From Candidatus Saccharimonadota bacterium (GTDB lineage Bacteria; Patescibacteriota; Saccharimonadia; Saccharimonadales; Saccharimonadaceae): a DNA stretch of 64,000 nucleotides. The stretch lies in the NCBI GenBank assembly GCA_017437945.1, contig JAFRWP010000014.1, positions 107,795 to 171,794 on the forward strand. The letters are read 5' to 3'. Shown here one piece after another: positions 8,532-17,040 of this stretch; position 1 is the stretch's first letter, and every line of letters begins with the position of its first letter. Under the pieces are notes generated by a model that saw only the letters and a program-made list of their open reading frames with translations, did not search any database and was not told the DNA's origin. A program made the position numbers and the translations under genes.

Positions 8532-11500
8532 ATTTCACTATTACATTCTCTGCGCCAAACACAGCCGACAATTCATCGGTCAACTCCTGAGTTGGCTCAC
8601 ATCTGAATGGCAATCGCATCGCCTTCTTTTTATCCTCGCCGATTACTAATATTATTTCCGACAGACCAGGATAAACGCTGCAACTTTGCTTTAGCTTCAC
8701 TAGCGATTCCGTATCAGACGGTTTTAACACTCTAACATATAGCTTCTTTGGTTTAATCGGTTCAGCATTACTTCCGCTCTCGGTGGTTCTAAAATGCGTT
8801 ACCGGTTTCTCAGACGCTCCCGCCCCTTTACGGAAACCACCCTCACTCACTCCGGTTGCAGCAACTTTTCCGCGTGGTTTTTGAGAAACTCCTTTCGTTG
8901 GCGTCACCATCTTCGCGCCAGTAGATTGATAGTTTTCCAGTTCATCATCAGTAATAATGCTGATTTCTTCAGCATTAATCTTTGCCTCATCAATCTTATT
9001 ACCATCTCGATCAGTTGCATTTACACGACCAGTTACCTTGACAACCGCATCTTGTACTAATTTCGCTCCGACTACTTCGAATGTCTTCGGAAAAACTACC
9101 ACTTCTATCTCAGAAACTTTATCTTCGATCTTTACAAACGCCATCTTCGAACCGCTCTTTGTTACGAGCGTACGTACATTTGTAATAATACCGCCCACAA
9201 TTACGCTTGCCCCATCAATCTTTGGTGTAATTTCATTAATCGGCATCGTCTGCTCTTCGAAATAAACATCATATTTATCTAGTGGGTGCGCAGAAATATA
9301 AAGACCCATCAAATCACGCTCCCACATCAACTGTTCTTTATCTGAATACTTCGTTGGCGCAGGAACTATCTCAACTTCCGGAACCTCGGCTGCCGCCCCC
9401 ATCGCCCCAAATAGATCCGTTTGACCACTCGCCATGTCTTTCTGCATTTTGTTGCCATACGCCTGAATCTTATCCAAGTTGTATAGCAAATCTGAACGAT
9501 CGCCGAATCTATCAAAACAGCCAGTCTTAATTGCTGATTCCCAGCTCTTTTTATTGAACTTTGTCGCATTAACACGTTTCGCGAAATCGCAAATTGATTT
9601 AAACGGACCATTCTTGTCGCGCTCTTCAATAACTTCCTCGGCAAGCGCCTTACCCATACCCTTAATTGCCGCAATACCAAAACGAATCGTCCTAGTCTTG
9701 CCCACAATACCAAAATCCGAATACGACTCATTAATATCTGGGCCCAGTACCTTCATTCCCATGCGTTTGCACTCCGTCATCTCAATAGCAAGACGCTCGG
9801 TCCAACGCATATCTGCCGTCATTAAAGCTGCCATGAAAGCATCCGGATAATATGTCTTCAAATAAGCCGTCCAATACGCCACCATCGCATAACACGCTGC
9901 GTGACTCTTATTGAAACAATAGTTCGCAAAATCCAACAACTGATCCCAGAAAGTATTCGCAATCTCTTCCGTCGCACCACCAACTTTAACTGCACCTTCT
10001 ATGAATAGCGGCTTCATCTTATTCATTAGGTCAACTTTCTTCTTACCGACCGCTTTACGTAATGTATCTGCTTGGCCACCGGTAAAGCCGCACCATTCCT
10101 TAGACGCCTGCATGAACTGTTCCTGATAAATCAGAATGCCGTAAGTATTCTTTAATGAGTTTTCTAGTCCAGGATGCAAATACGTAATCGGCTCTTCGCC
10201 GTGTTTACGTTTAATAAAGCTCTCAATAAACTGCATCGGCCCCGGACGATATAAAGCGTTCATAGCGATAAGATCATCGAAATGCGTTGGCTGCAATTCG
10301 CGCAAATACCGTTTCATACCCGCAGATTCAAACTGAAATACTCCTGTCGTATTTCCGTCTCTAAACAACTGATATACATTGTCGTCATCAAGCGGCAAAT
10401 CGCCCATTACTATCTTTTTGCCATACACCTTCTTGATAATACGCAGTGCCTGCTGAATCACCGACAAGTTTGATAGACCCAAGAAGTCCATCTTGAGAAG
10501 GCCAAGCTCCTCAACTAGCGGACCAGGATACTGCGTCGCTAGCGGACCCTTAGCTGAAACTTCTAACGGCATGAATTTAACCAAATCATCTGGAGCAATT
10601 ACGACACCGCAGGCATGTACACCGTGCGAACGAATTGTTCCCTCCAATTTCATCGCGAAATCAATTACTTCCTTTGCCGTCGGGTTGGTCTCATACTCTT
10701 TCTTCAAGTCGGGTTCGTTCACGATTGCGTCTTTCAACTTCACGTGATGCCCCATCACCGGGTCAGGTACAAGTTTCGCGATTCTATCTGCTTCTGCATA
10801 TGGAACTTCCAAAACACGCGCCACGTCACGCACAGCGTTTTTCGCCATCATCTTACCGAACGTCACGATATTACTCACGCGACCTTTACCATATTTCTCG
10901 GTACAATATTCAATCACCTCATCCCGTCGCGTATCCTGAATATCGGTATCAATATCTGGCATCGAAATACGATCAGGATTCAAGAAACGCTCAAAGAGCA
11001 AATCGTAATCCAATGGGTTCAAATCTGTAATATGCAACGCATATGCGAGTAATGCGCCAGCAGCTGAACCGCGCCCTGGACCATAAACAATCCCCTGTCC
11101 TTTTCCCCAGTTAATGAAGTCTTGTACGATTAAGAAATAACCGTTATAGCCCATTTGGTCCACAATTTTCAGCTCATAATCTATGCGCTCCAGCACTTCT
11201 TTCGGTAAAAGCTTCCTTAGTTCCTCGACCGTTTTCTTATCGGCTTCTTCTCGAGTTAAGATTCCATACCGTTCCGCCAAACCTCGAAAAACAAGCTTGT
11301 CTAAATACTCCTTCTCCGTATCTTCGGTCGGAATTGGGTACTTCGGAATCAAAATTCTACCCAGCTCTATTTCTACATTGCAGCGATCGGCTATCTTTTT
11401 CGTATTTAATACGGCTTCAGGACAGGTCTTTTCCCAGTGCGAAATAATCTCTTCCGGTGGAATTACATGTAAATCAAAATCTTTCAGCGTCATGCGTTTC

Positions 11501-12240
11501 TCGTCGGAAATATTGCTACCCGTACCAACACAGAGCAATACTTCATGCGCATCTTGGTCTTCTTTCTTCAAATAGTGCGCATCGCAAGTCACCACCAAAT
11601 CCAAACCGGTTTCTTTCGAAAGTTCCATCAATTTATTATTGATTTTCATCTGTTCTGGATTGTGCGTAGTCGAATCTGGATGTCCATGATCCTGCATCTC
11701 GAGATAAAAACGACCTTCATAAATCTTTGAATACCAATCAATCAACTCATGTACGCGCTTCATATCGTCTGCGCGAATTGCTTGCGAAATCTCAGAACCC
11801 ATACAACCGGACAAACAAATAATGCCCTCGTTGTATTTCTCCATAATCTCATGATCGATACGCGGCTTATAATATTTACCCCGCACTTCCGCTTCGGTCA
11901 TTAATCGACAAAGGTTTTCAAAACCTTGATTATTCATCGCCAGCAAAGTTACATGGAAACGCTCCTTATCATACGCTGGGTCACGGTCTTCCATGCGTCG
12001 AGCCGCCACATAAGCCTCAAGTCCTAAAATCGGCTTTATCCCGGCATCCTTACAAGTCTTATAGAGATCGATCAAACCAGACATCGTGCCGTGATCAGTT
12101 ACAGCCACCGCTTCCATTCCGGTTTCCTTCACAAACTTTACGAGATCATCAATCTTCGTCAAGCCATCAAGCAACGAATAGTGCGTGTGATTATGCAAAT
12201 GCACAAAGTCACTTGGTTTTAGTTTAATCTCCTCCGCCAT
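8530..12240 (-). CDS. dnaE: DNA polymerase III alpha subunit
   Basis: Replicative DNA polymerase. 1236 residues. An N-terminal PHP domain (about 10-290) keeps its metal-ligand motifs (HLHNHTHYS, VTDHGTMSG, CDAHY), so it may still have exonuclease activity. The polymerase core has GPGRGSAAG and the catalytic PDIDTDIQD (about residue 430), and KSHAACYA marks the finger region. It ends with helix-hairpin-helix and OB-fold segments. There is no Shine-Dalgarno: TAAAAT at 12247-12252 ends six bases before the ATG, so the mRNA is probably leaderless. The last gene of the minus-strand block, it is separated from tlyA by a terminator. Confidence 0.98.
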   Translation of the reverse strand: MAEEIKLKPSDFVHLHNHTHYSLLDGLTKIDDLVKFVKETGMEAVAVTDHGTMSGLIDLYKTCKDAGIKPILGLEAYVAARRMEDRDPAYDKERFHVTLLAMNNQGFENLCRLMTEAEVRGKYYKPRIDHEIMEKYNEGIICLSGCMGSEISQAIRADDMKRVHELIDWYSKIYEGRFYLEMQDHGHPDSTTHNPEQMKINNKLMELSKETGLDLVVTCDAHYLKKEDQDAHEVLLCVGTGSNISDEKRMTLKDFDLHVIPPEEIISHWEKTCPEAVLNTKKIADRCNVEIELGRILIPKYPIPTEDTEKEYLDKLVFRGLAERYGILTREEADKKTVEELRKLLPKEVLERIDYELKIVDQMGYNGYFLIVQDFINWGKGQGIVYGPGRGSAAGALLAYALHITDLNPLDYDLLFERFLNPDRISMPDIDTDIQDTRRDEVIEYCTEKYGKGRVSNIVTFGKMMAKNAVRDVARVLEVPYAEADRIAKLVPDPVMGHHVKLKDAIVNEPDLKKEYETNPTAKEVIDFAMKLEGTIRSHGVHACGVVIAPDDLVKFMPLEVSAKGPLATQYPGPLVEELGLLKMDFLGLSNLSVIQQALRIIKKVYGKKIVMGDLPLDDDNVYQLFRDGNTTGVFQFESAGMKRYLRELQPTHFDDLIAMNALYRPGPMQFIESFIKRKHGEEPITYLHPGLENSLKNTYGILIYQEQFMQASKEWCGFTGGQADTLRKAVGKKKVDLMNKMKPLFIEGAVKVGGATEEIANTFWDQLLDFANYCFNKSHAACYAMVAYWTAYLKTYYPDAFMAALMTADMRWTERLAIEMTECKRMGMKVLGPDINESYSDFGIVGKTRTIRFGIAAIKGMGKALAEEVIEERDKNGPFKSICDFAKRVNATKFNKKSWESAIKTGCFDRFGDRSDLLYNLDKIQAYGNKMQKDMASGQTDLFGAMGAAAEVPEVEIVPAPTKYSDKEQLMWERDLMGLYISAHPLDKYDVYFEEQTMPINEITPKIDGASVIVGGIITNVRTLVTKSGSKMAFVKIEDKVSEIEVVVFPKTFEVVGAKLVQDAVVKVTGRVNATDRDGNKIDEAKINAEEISIITDDELENYQSTGAKMVTPTKGVSQKPRGKVAATGVSEGGFRKGAGASEKPVTHFRTTESGSNAEPIKPKKLYVRVLKPSDTESLVKLKQSCSVYPGLSEIILVIGEDKKKAMRLPFRCEPTQELTDELSAVFGAENVIVK

Positions 12241-12265
12241 ATCTCTATTTTACCTATTTTCTCGT

Positions 12266-12294
12266 TAAAAACGCCATTATTATCGAAAAATGGC
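12266..12294 (-). terminator. Terminator after tlyA-like gene
   Basis: On the minus strand GCCATT pairs with AATGGC, followed by GTTTTTAAC. It lies directly before the dnaE -10 element (12247-12252). Confidence 0.75.
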
Positions 12295-12860
12295 TATCTA
12301 CCATCTTTGGCCTTCCTCAGATGATAAAAACGTTCAACGTTTCCGAATCGCCCCGCCAATTCATTATCGCGTTTATTTATAATTACAAAGCCATCACGCT
12401 TGATAGTTGCCTCAAAATCCGCAATTATCTCGCGACGCATCTTATTATTCTTTATCACGCCTCGACGAAGTTGCCACTGCTTTGCCTCAAATTGCGGCTT
12501 CAACATTACGGCAAACTCCGTATGTTCATCGGCGATATTATCTCGCACGTAACGTAAAACCTCTGTTAAACTCACGAAACTTACATCCGCCACGACCACA
12601 TCTGGTGCCGTCTCACATTTAAAATCAAATATGTCAGTTTTTTCGTGCAATTCGATTCGCTCATCAAAACGTAAAGGCGCCTTCATCTGGTTTGTGCCCT
12701 TCTCGATTGCTATTACTTTCTTTGCGCCTAAACGAAGTGCTAATTCCGTAAATCCGCCCGTCGAGGAGCCGATATCTATCACTACTTTATTGCGCAGATC
12801 CAACCTGAACGCCTCTAGCGCACCCGCCAGTTTATGCTCAGCTCTTCCTACAACTTCCAT
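12294..12860 (-). CDS. TlyA-family rRNA methyltransferase-like protein (no S4 domain)
   Basis: 188 residues matching the FtsJ-like methyltransferase half of TlyA (hemolysin A / 2'-O-rRNA methyltransferase). It has the SAM motif DIGSSTGGFTE, then ADVSFVSL and the LKPQFEA motif, all diagnostic of TlyA. Normal TlyA has an extra N-terminal S4 RNA-binding domain of about 60 residues, which is absent here, and the protein starts directly at the GRAEHKL segment. The start is 2 bases after the stop of the lipid-kinase-like gene (ATGAAATAATTATG junction), so it is translationally coupled. Predicted target is rRNA. Confidence 0.88.
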   Translation of the reverse strand: MEVVGRAEHKLAGALEAFRLDLRNKVVIDIGSSTGGFTELALRLGAKKVIAIEKGTNQMKAPLRFDERIELHEKTDIFDFKCETAPDVVVADVSFVSLTEVLRYVRDNIADEHTEFAVMLKPQFEAKQWQLRRGVIKNNKMRREIIADFEATIKRDGFVIINKRDNELAGRFGNVERFYHLRKAKDGR

Positions 12861-12862
12861 AA

Positions 12863-13777
12863 TTATTTCATTATTGCAAGCAGTGGCTTTTCGGATTTAG
12901 AAATCTCAATTATTTCTACGTCTGTAAATTTATTGTACTCACCTTCTGCCTGTATCATCATTTTAGCTGGTCGAGGGAAAACCAAGCAATCATAATCACT
13001 TTCCGTCCCCGGGATCTTCCGCAGTATACTTTTGGACATCATCAAGCATAATCTAAAGAATTTCGTCATTTGACCGTTGTAACTCAAGAAACCATCCTTA
13101 GATAGATAATATTTCCCGCCCTTCATCATTTTGGCAACCGTCTTACTATTTACCGCCATATAATCCGACTTATGTTTGCATTCAATATATTCTCCCGAGA
13201 CTCCGCCGAGCGCAAAATTCGGTAGCTGATGCTTTTTGCGTTGTTTTAACCACCATTTTACTAATACCCACAGACTATAAGACGTACGTTTTTTGCCACC
13301 CTGCAAAGCTTTTCTGGTCTTTGGATGATCAAAAGCCGCGCACGCTTCAGCAAACATACCAATCGTAAAGTAGCACATCCCGTAACGCCAATGCTCTTTA
13401 TTTACCTTGCACTCAAGTGGCCACACCTCACGCGCATCACCTTTTATGATTTCATCAAACTTCATAAAGCCGAAGCTGCGCGCAGTATCGTTAAAATTGC
13501 CAAAACCTTGCACGCCCAAACGTACATTTTTGGCGGAAGACAGCATAATTCCATTCACGGCTATCGTTGCCGTACCATCTCCACCGGCCGCAATAACCAA
13601 ATCATCATCTCGGAATACTTTTGCCAACCGATGTGCATTCTCGTCAACATTCGTATCGGCAACTTCAAACTTGCCGACCGCCCAACCGCTCAATCCCCGC
13701 GCTTTCGACAAAACTTCTTGTTCCACTTTTGCGAAATGCGAACTTCGAGGATTAAAAACTATAATCAAGCGTTTCAT
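12863..13777 (-). CDS. Diacylglycerol-kinase-catalytic-domain protein (lipid kinase-like)
   Basis: 304 residues. The N-terminal half matches the DAGK catalytic family: an IVFNPRS start, the nucleotide-binding AAGGDGTATIAVNGI (about residue 63) and GFGNFNDTARSF in place of PxGTxNDxAR. The C-terminal half is the usual beta-rich domain. Substrates in this family include diacylglycerol, sphingosine and polyprenols; the substrate here is unknown. No membrane helix. It lies 6 bases after the coiled-coil protein gene and is coupled to the methyltransferase gene. Confidence 0.85.
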   Translation of the reverse strand: MKRLIIVFNPRSSHFAKVEQEVLSKARGLSGWAVGKFEVADTNVDENAHRLAKVFRDDDLVIAAGGDGTATIAVNGIMLSSAKNVRLGVQGFGNFNDTARSFGFMKFDEIIKGDAREVWPLECKVNKEHWRYGMCYFTIGMFAEACAAFDHPKTRKALQGGKKRTSYSLWVLVKWWLKQRKKHQLPNFALGGVSGEYIECKHKSDYMAVNSKTVAKMMKGGKYYLSKDGFLSYNGQMTKFFRLCLMMSKSILRKIPGTESDYDCLVFPRPAKMMIQAEGEYNKFTDVEIIEISKSEKPLLAIMK

Positions 13778-13783
13778 ATCAAT

Positions 13784-14512
13784 CTAATTCTTTTCAGTCA
13801 AATATTTATTCAACTCTTCTATTGTTTCATAGAAATGCAAAATGTCATCTCTTGACATTCCATAAACATCATCCAACTTAATGGAACCGTATTTATTTTT
13901 TAATTCATCCCCTAATTGCTTAATGTCGGCCGCATCGTTATCTAATTCGACTTTATTCTTTCCCTTCAAATCTGCATATTTATCATTAAATTCTAGGATC
14001 TTAGCCTCGTAACCTTTTAATTCCTCCGCTATCTTCTTTAGATACTCATTGCGCCCATTTTTTAGTTCATCTAGCTCTTCGCCGTTCAGCTCACCATCAC
14101 TTAGCGTATTCATCAATTGCTGTTCAGTTTCCGCATAATCGAGCATCTTTTCAAAAATACTAGACGCTTCATCGTATTTCTTTTTTGCTTCTTCGTCCTT
14201 AATAGCTCGGCAATCTCCTAGTTCTTTCATTAAATCACTAGCCTTTGCTATTGAGTTTTCAAAATCTTCAAATAATTCCTTGTCTTCTTCGGTTAATTCC
14301 AATGTTTCAGTCTTAGCATTAATATAATTTTCGACCACTACCTTCGTCTCAAAAATATCTCTAGATAATCCGCGAGCCTTTTTCAAATCTTCCGCTTCAC
14401 CATTCTTTACAAGGATAAAACATACTATTCCGGCAATAATCAAACCTAATACCACTAATACTACAACGGTTGCCCAAATTGGAATCTTTCTCTCCTGCTG
14501 CTCTATTTTCAT
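13784..14512 (-). CDS. Single-pass membrane protein with long coiled coil
   Basis: About 242 residues. One membrane helix near the N-terminus (IPIWATVVVLVVLGLIIAGIVCFIL) is followed by roughly 200 highly charged residues rich in Glu, Lys and Leu, predicted to be helical and coiled-coil and probably outside the cell. I recognise no family. The start at 14512 is preferred over an ATG 18 bases upstream because it makes a TAATG overlap with the preceding gene, the same junction used throughout this block. Confidence 0.8.
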   Translation of the reverse strand: MKIEQQERKIPIWATVVVLVVLGLIIAGIVCFILVKNGEAEDLKKARGLSRDIFETKVVVENYINAKTETLELTEEDKELFEDFENSIAKASDLMKELGDCRAIKDEEAKKKYDEASSIFEKMLDYAETEQQLMNTLSDGELNGEELDELKNGRNEYLKKIAEELKGYEAKILEFNDKYADLKGKNKVELDNDAADIKQLGDELKNKYGSIKLDDVYGMSRDDILHFYETIEELNKYLTEKN

Positions 14513-15108
14513 TAATGCCTCGCCACCCATAACTCACTATTAAGCGGCCATGAATTTGCCTTACATCCACGCAGGCCAGTTGATTGCTGCAACATTACCG
14601 GCGCAATACCATTCACGCACGAAGATAAATGATCGTGTCCCAAAAAATGACCGACTTCATGATTAATCACCATCGTCCGGTAATCGGCTAGGCTTAATCC
14701 CGCCTGAGTATAGCTATCTGTCCCATACAACCAACGATCGTCATTGAATAATACTAATGGAAAGACCGTACAACTCAGTTCCGCCGAGCATCCTCCAGGT
14801 GCTGCTGCCCGAACCTGCTCGCCGCTTGCCAAAATTACATGCAAACGCCCTCCGCTCTGAACACGCGTAAACTTTACGCCAGCCCTAATCCAACCACGCG
14901 GATCCTGCAGCGTTGCATCAACAACTCTGGAAAATTCATCTAAACTACCTTTTATAGTTCCCCTCGAAGAAACATCATACGTAATATTATATTTGTATGA
15001 CTGCGCCGGCGGATTCGCCGCATAGTACGAATCTACTTTTTGCTGAACTGCAACTTGTGTTTTTTCAATTTCTGCCAATAACAGCAGACTCAAAACACTT
15101 TCGAGCAT
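14512..15108 (-). CDS. DUF3152-like zinc metalloprotease
   Basis: 198 residues. The motif NHEVGHFLGHDH (about residues 149-160) supplies three zinc-binding histidines and a catalytic Glu in metzincin spacing (HExxHxxxxxH). Downstream, APVMLQQSTGLRGC resembles the APVMmQQT..GC segment of actinobacterial DUF3152 proteins. Two pairs of cysteines could form disulfides outside the cell. The N-terminus is a short hydrophobic stretch (SVLSLLLLAEI), a weak secretion signal. It overlaps both neighbours by TAATG, and its neighbours are membrane proteins, so an extracytoplasmic protease is likely; the substrate is unknown. Confidence 0.82.
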   Translation of the reverse strand: MLESVLSLLLLAEIEKTQVAVQQKVDSYYAANPPAQSYKYNITYDVSSRGTIKGSLDEFSRVVDATLQDPRGWIRAGVKFTRVQSGGRLHVILASGEQVRAAAPGGCSAELSCTVFPLVLFNDDRWLYGTDSYTQAGLSLADYRTMVINHEVGHFLGHDHLSSCVNGIAPVMLQQSTGLRGCKANSWPLNSELWVARH

Positions 15109-15932
15109 TAATCAGCCTTCGTTTTATCTTTCTCGGCTTCTTCGCCTTCTGCCGGCTTTTCTTCAGGATTTTCTTCTACCGGTTCTGGTTCTTCTGGCTC
15201 TTCCGGTTCTTCTTCGTCTGGTTTTTCATTATTACCATCCGAACATGCTACTATGCCTTTCAATGCTTTCTTCTCTTCTGCTGAAGAATTCATGCACGGA
15301 TCTTGGGTATTCGAGCTGTCAAAACCGCCCAACTTCCAATTACCATCTGCTATCCGAGTATAAAGAATCACTCTTGCCGTGCCATTCGGGCGTACTATAC
15401 CTACGCTCGTAATCTTGAACATATTATTTATACGTACAAAGTTTATATTCGAATCCGCAAAATCAATCACATACTCACCGTATTTATCGGTCAAAAGCTT
15501 ATCAATCTTTGCCAAATCGCCACCGTTAAGATATTCTGATTCTTTATCCAACGCCTGAACGGCCTCTTCCTGGCTAGATGCGCCAATCACTTCATATAAA
15601 CCGTTTAAATTGCGTGTAATGGACGATTTCTCTGTTTCAAGTTTAGCTTTGTCAGTGTTCATAATACCCACAAATACAACAGCAACAATTAGGCCAATCA
15701 AAAATACTACCGAAAAAATCAGACCACAATAAGCTAATCTCTGCCACATATAGTCGACCATCCTACGACCACTAATTACGCCATTAGCGTTCACTACATT
15801 AATCTGTTGCGGAATTGGCTGCGGTGCGGGCGCTGCTGGAGCTTCCGAAAAGCTCTCATAAGAAATATTAGGCCCACCAAAGCCGTCAAAACTCTGCATT
15901 CCCCCCGGTGCGTTTGTATTTTGCGGGTTCAT
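15108..15932 (-). CDS. Single-pass membrane protein with acidic Glu/Pro tail
   Basis: 274 residues. A Pro/Ala-rich cytoplasmic stretch comes first, then one membrane helix (about 64-92, LIFSVVFLIGLIVAVVFVGIM), a soluble domain of about 130 residues with one predicted disulfide (DPCMN...VACSD), and an acidic Glu/Pro/Lys tail. I recognise no family. The start at 15932 is fixed by AGGAGG five bases upstream. First gene of the minus-strand block that ends with dnaE; the next gene overlaps by TAATG. Confidence 0.82.
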   Translation of the reverse strand: MNPQNTNAPGGMQSFDGFGGPNISYESFSEAPAAPAPQPIPQQINVVNANGVISGRRMVDYMWQRLAYCGLIFSVVFLIGLIVAVVFVGIMNTDKAKLETEKSSITRNLNGLYEVIGASSQEEAVQALDKESEYLNGGDLAKIDKLLTDKYGEYVIDFADSNINFVRINNMFKITSVGIVRPNGTARVILYTRIADGNWKLGGFDSSNTQDPCMNSSAEEKKALKGIVACSDGNNEKPDEEEPEEPEEPEPVEENPEEKPAEGEEAEKDKTKAD

Positions 15933-15964
15933 TTTCCTCCTAGTCGGAAATTTCTTATGTATAT

Positions 15965-15976
15965 ATTTTACCATAA
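15965..15976 (-). promoter_or_regulatory. Extended -10 for the 15932 block
   Basis: On the minus strand TATGGTAAAAT, the same extended -10 form used elsewhere in the window, lies about 30 bases before the start codon. No clear -35. Confidence 0.55.
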
Positions 15977-16000
15977 CTATCTTAAATAATGCATTCGAAG

Positions 16001-16012
16001 TATAATCAAAGC
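16001..16012 (+). promoter_or_regulatory. Leaderless promoter of the 16013 gene
   Basis: TATAAT at 16001-16006 is followed by six bases and then the ATG. An earlier in-frame ATG at 15989 lies upstream of the -10 and is therefore unlikely to be used. Confidence 0.65.
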
Positions 16013-16981
16013 ATGACAATAGTAGCAGAACGCGCTAATCCTGGTGGCCTTAGTGGCGAAAACACAACCGGCAATCCTCTTGAGAGAATGCCATCCTTTG
16101 ATGAGTACAAAAAAATACGCGAAGCCGAAGAACAACAGGCTCAAGAGCAAAACGAGTCTAAAGTTCTACAACGTCACATTATAGCTACCGGAGAACGTTC
16201 TACTTTTTATCAACTTGAAATGTCTGATGGTTCGGAAGGTCAAGAAATCGAAAGCGATTTCATAGAGATGGCCTCACAATTCAGGAAACAACATGAAGAT
16301 ATTAAAAAAGACCCCGAGCTATATTCGGCCATGGGCGGCGTCTCCGCCGATTTGGCGATTATTGACCTCACCAAGGGCGATTGTTGGAATCATGGCTCTA
16401 CAGAAGAACGCACCATTCTACTTACAGACTACGCACGACTTCGTGGAAGATTAGATAATGCCAGTTCCAGCGCTGACGATAAGCGTATAATTTCCCAGTA
16501 TTTCGATCACATGCACAGTGAGCAATTAGATTTCCTTAGAGACCGCTACAATGAAACGAACAACATTAATCCGAACGCCGAACTCATCAAGACTGAAATC
16601 GAAAATCTAAAACAAACTTGCGAAAAAAAGCATCTAGATTTTGACGAATACTATCAGGATTTTGAGCAAAAACTTAAAGGCATCGAATGGGCAGAACAAA
16701 ATAACGTAGATTATGAAGAACTCTTATATGCCATTAGGGATTTTCAACACGTTGTAGAGGATGCTTGGAAGGCAGGCAGATTATATAAATCGGCCATCTT
16801 CGATTACGCCGACGCGCTCAATCACTATAAGGACTCCATAGACCAGCAAGACTTAGAAAAGAGTATGAAAACAAATAAAAATGCCGAAAGAGACGTAAAC
16901 GACAGACTTGAAAAAATGAAAAGAATGGATGAAGCAACCCAAGATTTACGTCGAAAAATCGAACATATCTTAAGAGGATAA
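16013..16981 (+). CDS. Hypothetical soluble charged helical protein
   Basis: 322 residues beginning MTIVAERANPGG. Mostly charged (Glu, Lys, Asp, Gln, Asn) with long predicted helices and coiled-coil character in the second half. No signal peptide, membrane helix or known motif. The start is chosen from the -10 position: a transcript would begin at or next to the A of the ATG at 16013, and no Shine-Dalgarno is present. It is divergent from the 15932 block. Confidence 0.75.
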   Translation: MTIVAERANPGGLSGENTTGNPLERMPSFDEYKKIREAEEQQAQEQNESKVLQRHIIATGERSTFYQLEMSDGSEGQEIESDFIEMASQFRKQHEDIKKDPELYSAMGGVSADLAIIDLTKGDCWNHGSTEERTILLTDYARLRGRLDNASSSADDKRIISQYFDHMHSEQLDFLRDRYNETNNINPNAELIKTEIENLKQTCEKKHLDFDEYYQDFEQKLKGIEWAEQNNVDYEELLYAIRDFQHVVEDAWKAGRLYKSAIFDYADALNHYKDSIDQQDLEKSMKTNKNAERDVNDRLEKMKRMDEATQDLRRKIEHILRG

Positions 16982-16993
16982 AAAATTAACAAT

Positions 16994-17022
16994 AAAAAAG
17001 GCCCCGCCGCATTGGCAGGGCC
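16994..17022 (-). terminator. Terminator of the adhesin gene
   Basis: Read on the minus strand, GGCCCTGCC... pairs with ...GGCGGGGCC (stem GGCCC/GGGCC plus GCC/GGC) followed by TTTTTT. Confidence 0.85.
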
Positions 17023-17040
17023 TCATGGATAGTTTGGGAA

